From an uncultured Coriobacteriaceae bacterium (GTDB lineage: Bacteria > Actinomycetota > Coriobacteriia > Coriobacteriales > UMGS124), in NCBI GenBank assembly GCA_900539345.1, contig UQBS01000001.1, positions 73,045 to 137,044 on the forward strand: a stretch of DNA of 64,000 bases, in the 5' to 3' direction. The notes below the pieces were generated by a model. That model made no database searches and was not told where the DNA came from. It saw only the letters and a program-made list of their open reading frames with translations. Shown here piece after piece: positions 60,197-64,000 of this stretch. Every line of letters starts with the position of its first letter. Position 1 is the stretch's first letter. The translations under genes were made by a program, and so were the position numbers.

Positions 60197-60309
60197 TGTG
60201 TGCTCCTCGAAAGAGGTGGGATTCTGTCTTGCCAGGTGTGCAACATTCGCGTAAAAGCATACCATTGCAACGCCCGATTTTAAATCTCCGAACGTGCGAA
60301 GGATGGCAA

Positions 60310-60924
60310 ATGACCTGCCAAAAGTCTGACAGTTCGACTCTTTGCGGTAAAGCTGGCGCATCGAGCGACGAGCCGGTGGCCGCTGTGTGTGAGGCGCCTG
60401 CCGCAAAGCCCCCCGAGCCCATCGACGTCTACGATGCCGACCGTCGGCCGACGGGCCTTGTGATCGACCGACGTTCACAGCGCCTGGGTCAGGGCCAGTA
60501 CATGCTGTACGCCATCGTAGTGGTGTGCGACGTACAGGGTCGTATGCTCATCACGCGCCGCGCGCTCGACAAGGCGTGGGCGGCAGGCTGGTGGGAGGTG
60601 CCGGGCGGCGGCGTGTGCGCCGGAGAGACCACCCGCGACGCCGCCATTCGCGAAGCGGGCGAAGAAGTGGGGCTTGATCTCACGCGCGGTACGCTCGAGC
60701 TGCTCTGGTCCTATCGCAACGACGACCCGGGATACTCGGACAACTACTTCGCGGACATCTACCGTGCCACGTTGGACTTTTCCGCTGCCGATGTGCACCT
60801 GCGCGAGCGCGAGGCAACCGACTTTGCGCTTGCAAGCTGGGACGAGGTGCGCGAGCTTGCCCGGCAGGGGCGATTTCTGCATTACGAGCGCCTGGCGCGT
60901 GCGCTGGGTCGCGAGGACGAATAA
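60310..60924 (+). CDS. NUDIX hydrolase
   Basis: The 204-residue protein has a ~50-residue Ala/Pro-rich start, then DVYDADRRPTGLVIDR and the Nudix box GGGVCAGETTRDAAIREAGEEVGL (full G-x5-E-x7-REAGEEVG). The opening resembles IPP isomerase/Nudix hydrolases that act on isoprenoid or nucleotide diphosphates. ATG at 60310 follows AAGGA. It is divergent from the YhaN-like gene. Confidence 0.88.
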   Translation: MTCQKSDSSTLCGKAGASSDEPVAAVCEAPAAKPPEPIDVYDADRRPTGLVIDRRSQRLGQGQYMLYAIVVVCDVQGRMLITRRALDKAWAAGWWEVPGGGVCAGETTRDAAIREAGEEVGLDLTRGTLELLWSYRNDDPGYSDNYFADIYRATLDFSAADVHLREREATDFALASWDEVRELARQGRFLHYERLARALGREDE

Positions 60925-61002
60925 GGGTGCACACATGCGTTTGCTCCGCCGTTGACATAATTATTGCGAGATTGTTACGCGCCTTGTGCTAGAGTGGCCC
61001 GC

Positions 61003-61725
61003 ATGAATACGCAGACTCTTACGAGCGAGGCCGCTGAGCAGCCCGCCATCACACATGAAACCGATGACCGTCGAGACCACATCCTCGAGGTTGCCATGGA
61101 GCTTTTCTCGCAGAAAGGCTTTGCCGGCACCTCGATGAGCGCCATCGCGCGCAAGGTGGGCATCGACCAGTCCACCATGTACTACTGGTTCAAGAGCAAG
61201 GAGCACCTGCTCGACGAGATCGTGAGCCTGCACGGCAAGACCGTCGAGTATGCCCAGCTCATGAGCGGTATGGACGGGTCGTGGTCGGCCCGCCTGTACG
61301 CCCTGGTCTATCACGACGTGCTCAACCTGTGCCTGCTGCCCGTGGACTTCTACGAGCTCGAGACCGCAGCCGGCAAGGACCGCTCGCGTTTCGGCGGCTT
61401 CTTCGACAACTACCACAGCCTGGCGGCCATCATCCGCTCCCTTGTGGAAGGCGGCATTGCGGCGGGGGAGTTCGAGCATCCCGACCCCTGGAGCTGCACC
61501 TTCAACATCATGGTGTGCGACGAGGGTCTGCAGCATCGCTATCACCAGGGCAAACAGGGCAAGCGCCTCTTCAACGACGGCTCGTCCCCCGAACACATTG
61601 ACTGCTCGGCTGAGTCCTACGCTCGCATGGGCGCCTTCAACGCCCTCAGCTGCCTCACGGGTTCGGGCAAGGTCATCCAGAAAGCCCACGATGAAGCCTC
61701 TTCCCACGGCTGGCTCGAAAGGTAA
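61003..61725 (+). CDS. TetR/AcrR family transcriptional regulator
   Basis: The 240-residue regulator has an N-terminal HTH (RDHILEVAMELFSQKGFAGTSMSAIARKVGIDQSTMYYWFKSKEHLLDEIV) and a C-terminal ligand domain of unrecognised specificity. ATG at 61003 has no clear Shine-Dalgarno; a TAGAGT at 60991-60996 places the likely transcript start almost on the ATG, so the mRNA could be leaderless, which is common in actinobacteria. The ligand and targets are unknown. Confidence 0.87.
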   Translation: MNTQTLTSEAAEQPAITHETDDRRDHILEVAMELFSQKGFAGTSMSAIARKVGIDQSTMYYWFKSKEHLLDEIVSLHGKTVEYAQLMSGMDGSWSARLYALVYHDVLNLCLLPVDFYELETAAGKDRSRFGGFFDNYHSLAAIIRSLVEGGIAAGEFEHPDPWSCTFNIMVCDEGLQHRYHQGKQGKRLFNDGSSPEHIDCSAESYARMGAFNALSCLTGSGKVIQKAHDEASSHGWLER

Positions 61726-61889
61726 CATGCCGCTCTGCCGAGGCTTTGACAGCTGGGCGAAATGAGGCTGGACACTACGCAAACATGCGGTGTTTTTGAT
61801 TGGCGGTGCGGGCGAGGGCAACACGTGGGTGCGTATAATCCGCTCGAAATGCCGGCGATTCGGCGGTTTTGGTAGAGCGGAGGGTGAAG

Positions 61890-62309
61890 ATGGCATCGCT
61901 TGTTCCTGAAGGCACGTCCCTTGAAGAGGTGCGAGAGGTCTTCTCGCGCGATCGGTTTGCCAGCGAGGCTTGTGGGTGCAGGATCGTTGACTTCGCGCCT
62001 GGTCATGCGGTGTGCGAGTTTGAAGTGGGGCCGCAGCACCTCAACGGCATGGGGTCTGTCATGGGCGGCGCGATTTTTACGCTTGCCGATTTCGCCCTCG
62101 CTGTTGCCTGCAACGTGGGCGAGGAGCCGACGGTATCGGTTTCCAACACCATTGAGTTCCTCAGCTCTCCGAGGGGCACGCGGCTTACGGCTGTGTGCGA
62201 TGCCGATAAGTCGGGTTCGTCCCTGGGCTTTTATACCTGCGACGTGCATGACGACCTGGGCCGCCACGTGGCCTGCATGACGGCGACGTGCTTCCGAAGG
62301 CCTGCGTAG
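61890..62309 (+). CDS. PaaI-type hotdog-fold thioesterase
   Basis: The 139-residue single hotdog domain has CRIVDFAPGHAVCEFEVGPQHLNGMGSVMGGAIFTLADFALAVA, matching PaaI/YbdB-like thioesterases; the HLNGMGSVMGGAIFTLAD pattern holds the catalytic Asp region. ATG at 61890 follows CGGAGGG. TATAAT at 61834-61839 is a likely -10. It is 164 bases after the TetR gene and could be its target. Confidence 0.87.
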   Translation: MASLVPEGTSLEEVREVFSRDRFASEACGCRIVDFAPGHAVCEFEVGPQHLNGMGSVMGGAIFTLADFALAVACNVGEEPTVSVSNTIEFLSSPRGTRLTAVCDADKSGSSLGFYTCDVHDDLGRHVACMTATCFRRPA

Positions 62310-62456
62310 GGCTTGCTGTTTCCCCAGCTTACGAGCCATCAACAAATCTATGATGGCTCAGAAAAAGACCTGCCTATACACGTGCGCGCCTCTGCGATAG
62401 CGTGAGGTACATCAGCAGCCGATGCGGTGTATCCAAACGGGGAAGGCGGGGTTTGT

Positions 62457-63776
62457 ATGGCAGCTCAGGTGTCTCGTAGGGCGTTTATGGCCGGGGCGGC
62501 GTTCGCGCTTGCGGGTGGGGCGCTGTCAGGTTTGACTGGATGCGGCGAGGAACCCGGCCTCAAGGCGGCTCTGCTCGACACAGGCGAGCTTGTCTTTACC
62601 GACTCGCTTGGCAAGCTTTCTGGCAAGGTGGAGAAGAGCTGGCCGCTCGACGAGAGCGAGGCCTACTCCTACACCGACCGCGCCCCTTGGCATGAATCCG
62701 CGCGTAAGGTGACTTCGGTGCGCTTCGATGTGGCCGTAAAGCCCGCCTCGTGTGCCTGGTGGTTCTCTGAGCTTGAGACGTGTCGGAGCATCGACCTTAC
62801 GAACCTCGACACCTCGGCCTGCACGAGTATGGAGGGCATGTTCTCATATTGCCCCAAGGTGGGATCGCTTGATCTCTCGACGCTCAACACCGCGGCATGC
62901 ACGAGCATGACCGGCATGTTTGCCGGTTGCAGCGGCCTTGCCAAGCTCGATGTGTCGGGCTTTGACACGGCGATCCTTGCGAGCCTCGACTCGGCGTTTT
63001 ACGGTTGCAGCTCGCTTGAGGCACTCGACCTGTCTTCCTGGCAGACGGGTCGCGTCACCACGATGGCCAACATGTTCTCGGGTTGCGCCGCGCTTGTCGG
63101 CCTTGAGTTTGGAGAGGGCTTTTCCACCCCTGAGGTGACGGACATGTCGGGCATGTTCAATGGCTGTCGCAACCTCTCCGGCATTGACGTCTCCGGCTTC
63201 GACACCTCGAAGGTTACCCTGACGACTTCGATGTTTGAGAAGTGCTCTGCACTCGAGTCGCTCGACGCCTCGTCGTTTGACACCTCGCAGGTCACCAATA
63301 TGCGCGGCATGTTCCGCGACTGCTCTTCTTTGACCGAGCTTGACCTCTCCTCGTTCGCCACCGCGCAGGTCATGAACTTCTCCAACATGCTTCGCGACTG
63401 CAAGGCGCTGAAGACCGTTAATGTGTCGTCGTTTGACACGAGCCGCGCCACAGACATGAACTATATGTTCTACGGGGACGAATCGCTCGAATCGCTTGAC
63501 CTGGACAACTTCGATACGTCGCGCGTTGCCACCATGGAGTCGATGTTCGAGGGCTGCTCGAGCTTGACCGAGCTCGATATCTCCGGTTTTGACATGAGCA
63601 ACGCCTGGGACACGCGCTCGCTGTTCAAAGACTGCTCCAACCTCTCCAAGCTCGAGCTGGGCGAGTGGAACCTCGCAAAGGCGGAGGACTTCGGCAACAT
63701 GTTCGCGGGCTGTGACAAGCTTTCTGCCGCGTTTATCGAGGAGCATGCCCCTGAGCCCATCGACTACGATTCGTAA
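62457..63776 (+). CDS. Tat-lipoprotein composed of DUF285 (BspA-like) repeats
   Basis: The 439-residue protein has a Tat leader with a lipobox (QVSRRAFMAGAAFALAGGALSGLTGC), so it is a membrane-anchored lipoprotein exported folded. After about 70 residues of linker it is made of about eleven DUF285 repeats (MFxGCSSLTELDLSSFDTSQVTNMRG), the same repeat class as the large SLH protein at 31.5 kb but with Phe-Asp-Thr instead of Trp-Asp-Val. ATG at 62457 has no strong site (GGCGGGGTTTGT upstream). Surface ligand binding is inferred. Confidence 0.88.
   Translation: MAAQVSRRAFMAGAAFALAGGALSGLTGCGEEPGLKAALLDTGELVFTDSLGKLSGKVEKSWPLDESEAYSYTDRAPWHESARKVTSVRFDVAVKPASCAWWFSELETCRSIDLTNLDTSACTSMEGMFSYCPKVGSLDLSTLNTAACTSMTGMFAGCSGLAKLDVSGFDTAILASLDSAFYGCSSLEALDLSSWQTGRVTTMANMFSGCAALVGLEFGEGFSTPEVTDMSGMFNGCRNLSGIDVSGFDTSKVTLTTSMFEKCSALESLDASSFDTSQVTNMRGMFRDCSSLTELDLSSFATAQVMNFSNMLRDCKALKTVNVSSFDTSRATDMNYMFYGDESLESLDLDNFDTSRVATMESMFEGCSSLTELDISGFDMSNAWDTRSLFKDCSNLSKLELGEWNLAKAEDFGNMFAGCDKLSAAFIEEHAPEPIDYDS
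62790..63730 (+). repeat. Tandem DUF285-coding repeats (about eleven units)
   Basis: Units are about 24-25 codons with conserved MF, CSSL, LDLS and FDTS. They are more diverged than those at 32.6-33.9 kb, so this copy is older or under less recombination. Confidence 0.75.
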
Positions 63777-64000
63777 GGCGTCACTCGCGTAATCTTCCAA
63801 AGGAAGCCTTGACCAGGTGAAAAGCGCTGCGGATAGCGCCATGGGGTAGCCCAGATGCCTGGTTCTATTGCGAGCCGCGCGTTTGGCGACCTTTAGTAGC
63901 GGAAAGAAACCCACAGGCTATGCCTGTGGTGGGTGGGTGGTTCCGCCCGGCTGGGTTTGGGTGATAGAGAAAAGGCTTCCGTCCCATAATTGTCCTGCCG
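63777..64000. other. Right edge: hairpin resembling an IS200/IS605 or TnpB-element end
   Basis: CCACAGGC-TAT-GCCTGTGG (63911-63929), flanked by GAAACC and GGTGGGTGGGTGG, is the kind of subterminal hairpin seen at ends of IS200/IS605-family elements. No transposase or TnpB frame is visible before the window ends, so the call is tentative. No other coding signal is seen. Confidence 0.35.

Overview
The window is GC-rich (about 60-65%) with strongly biased codon use, Shine-Dalgarno-led genes, many GTG/TTG starts and several Tat-exported substrate-binding proteins and flavoproteins. An oleate hydratase end, a Tat-exported fumarate-reductase-like flavoprotein with a C-terminal FMN-binding domain, HypB, RF3 and large DUF285 (BspA-like) surface proteins together point to a gut or oral Coriobacteriia member (Eggerthellales/Coriobacteriales). 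This is inferred from gene content; no rRNA or tRNA gene is present to confirm it.

Layout. 1-9.5 kb: housekeeping genes: oleate hydratase end, dUTPase, type II NADH dehydrogenase, MTA/SAH nucleosidase, acyl-CoA thioesterase, RecQ, a DegV protein and a lysine/glutamate-rich coiled-coil protein. 9.6-23.3 kb: a peptide/amide utilisation block. It holds a nitrilase-family amidase overlapping a cytosolic C39-like protein, an M20 peptidase, a full Opp/Dpp-type ABC importer (two ATPases, two permeases, Tat-exported binding protein), and a divergent DUF1177-AroM-M18 aminopeptidase operon, followed by a near-identical second binding protein. 23.6-25.7 kb: an orphan HypB-like GTPase with an odd G4 motif, a metallophosphoesterase and xanthine phosphoribosyltransferase.

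25.9-35.1 kb: a surface-protein island. It has a 1184-aa multidomain adhesin (LRR, Big_2, CUB-like, cell-wall-binding repeats, FIVAR repeats), a decayed InlB-type repeat fragment, an AAA/DUF4143 ATPase preceded by three operator-like motifs spaced exactly 32 bp, and an SLH-InlB-DUF285 protein. The end of the ATPase gene is repeated as a 26-bp perfect direct repeat on the far side of the SLH gene, so that gene looks like an inserted cassette.

35.2-48.2 kb: an S4 RNA-binding protein, an EF-hand LEA-like protein, a NitT/TauT-type ABC importer, an MBL-fold hydrolase, NUDIX, RluA, a BASS transporter, and a NikBCADE-like ABC operon whose promoter is overlapped by a 9-bp direct repeat. The 3' end of its last gene is tandemly duplicated downstream. 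48.2-64 kb: a dicarboxylate/amino-acid symporter, LysR with the divergent flavoprotein reductase, LOG protein, RF3, a tyrosine phosphatase/BY-kinase/Wzz trio, a YhaN-like membrane-anchored SMC ATPase, NUDIX, TetR, a hotdog thioesterase and a Tat lipoprotein made of DUF285 repeats. A hairpin resembling an IS200/IS605 end lies at the right edge.

Starts were chosen from ribosome-binding sites where the longest frame over-extends. Functions are family-level assignments from motifs seen in the translations; transporter substrates are not determined.
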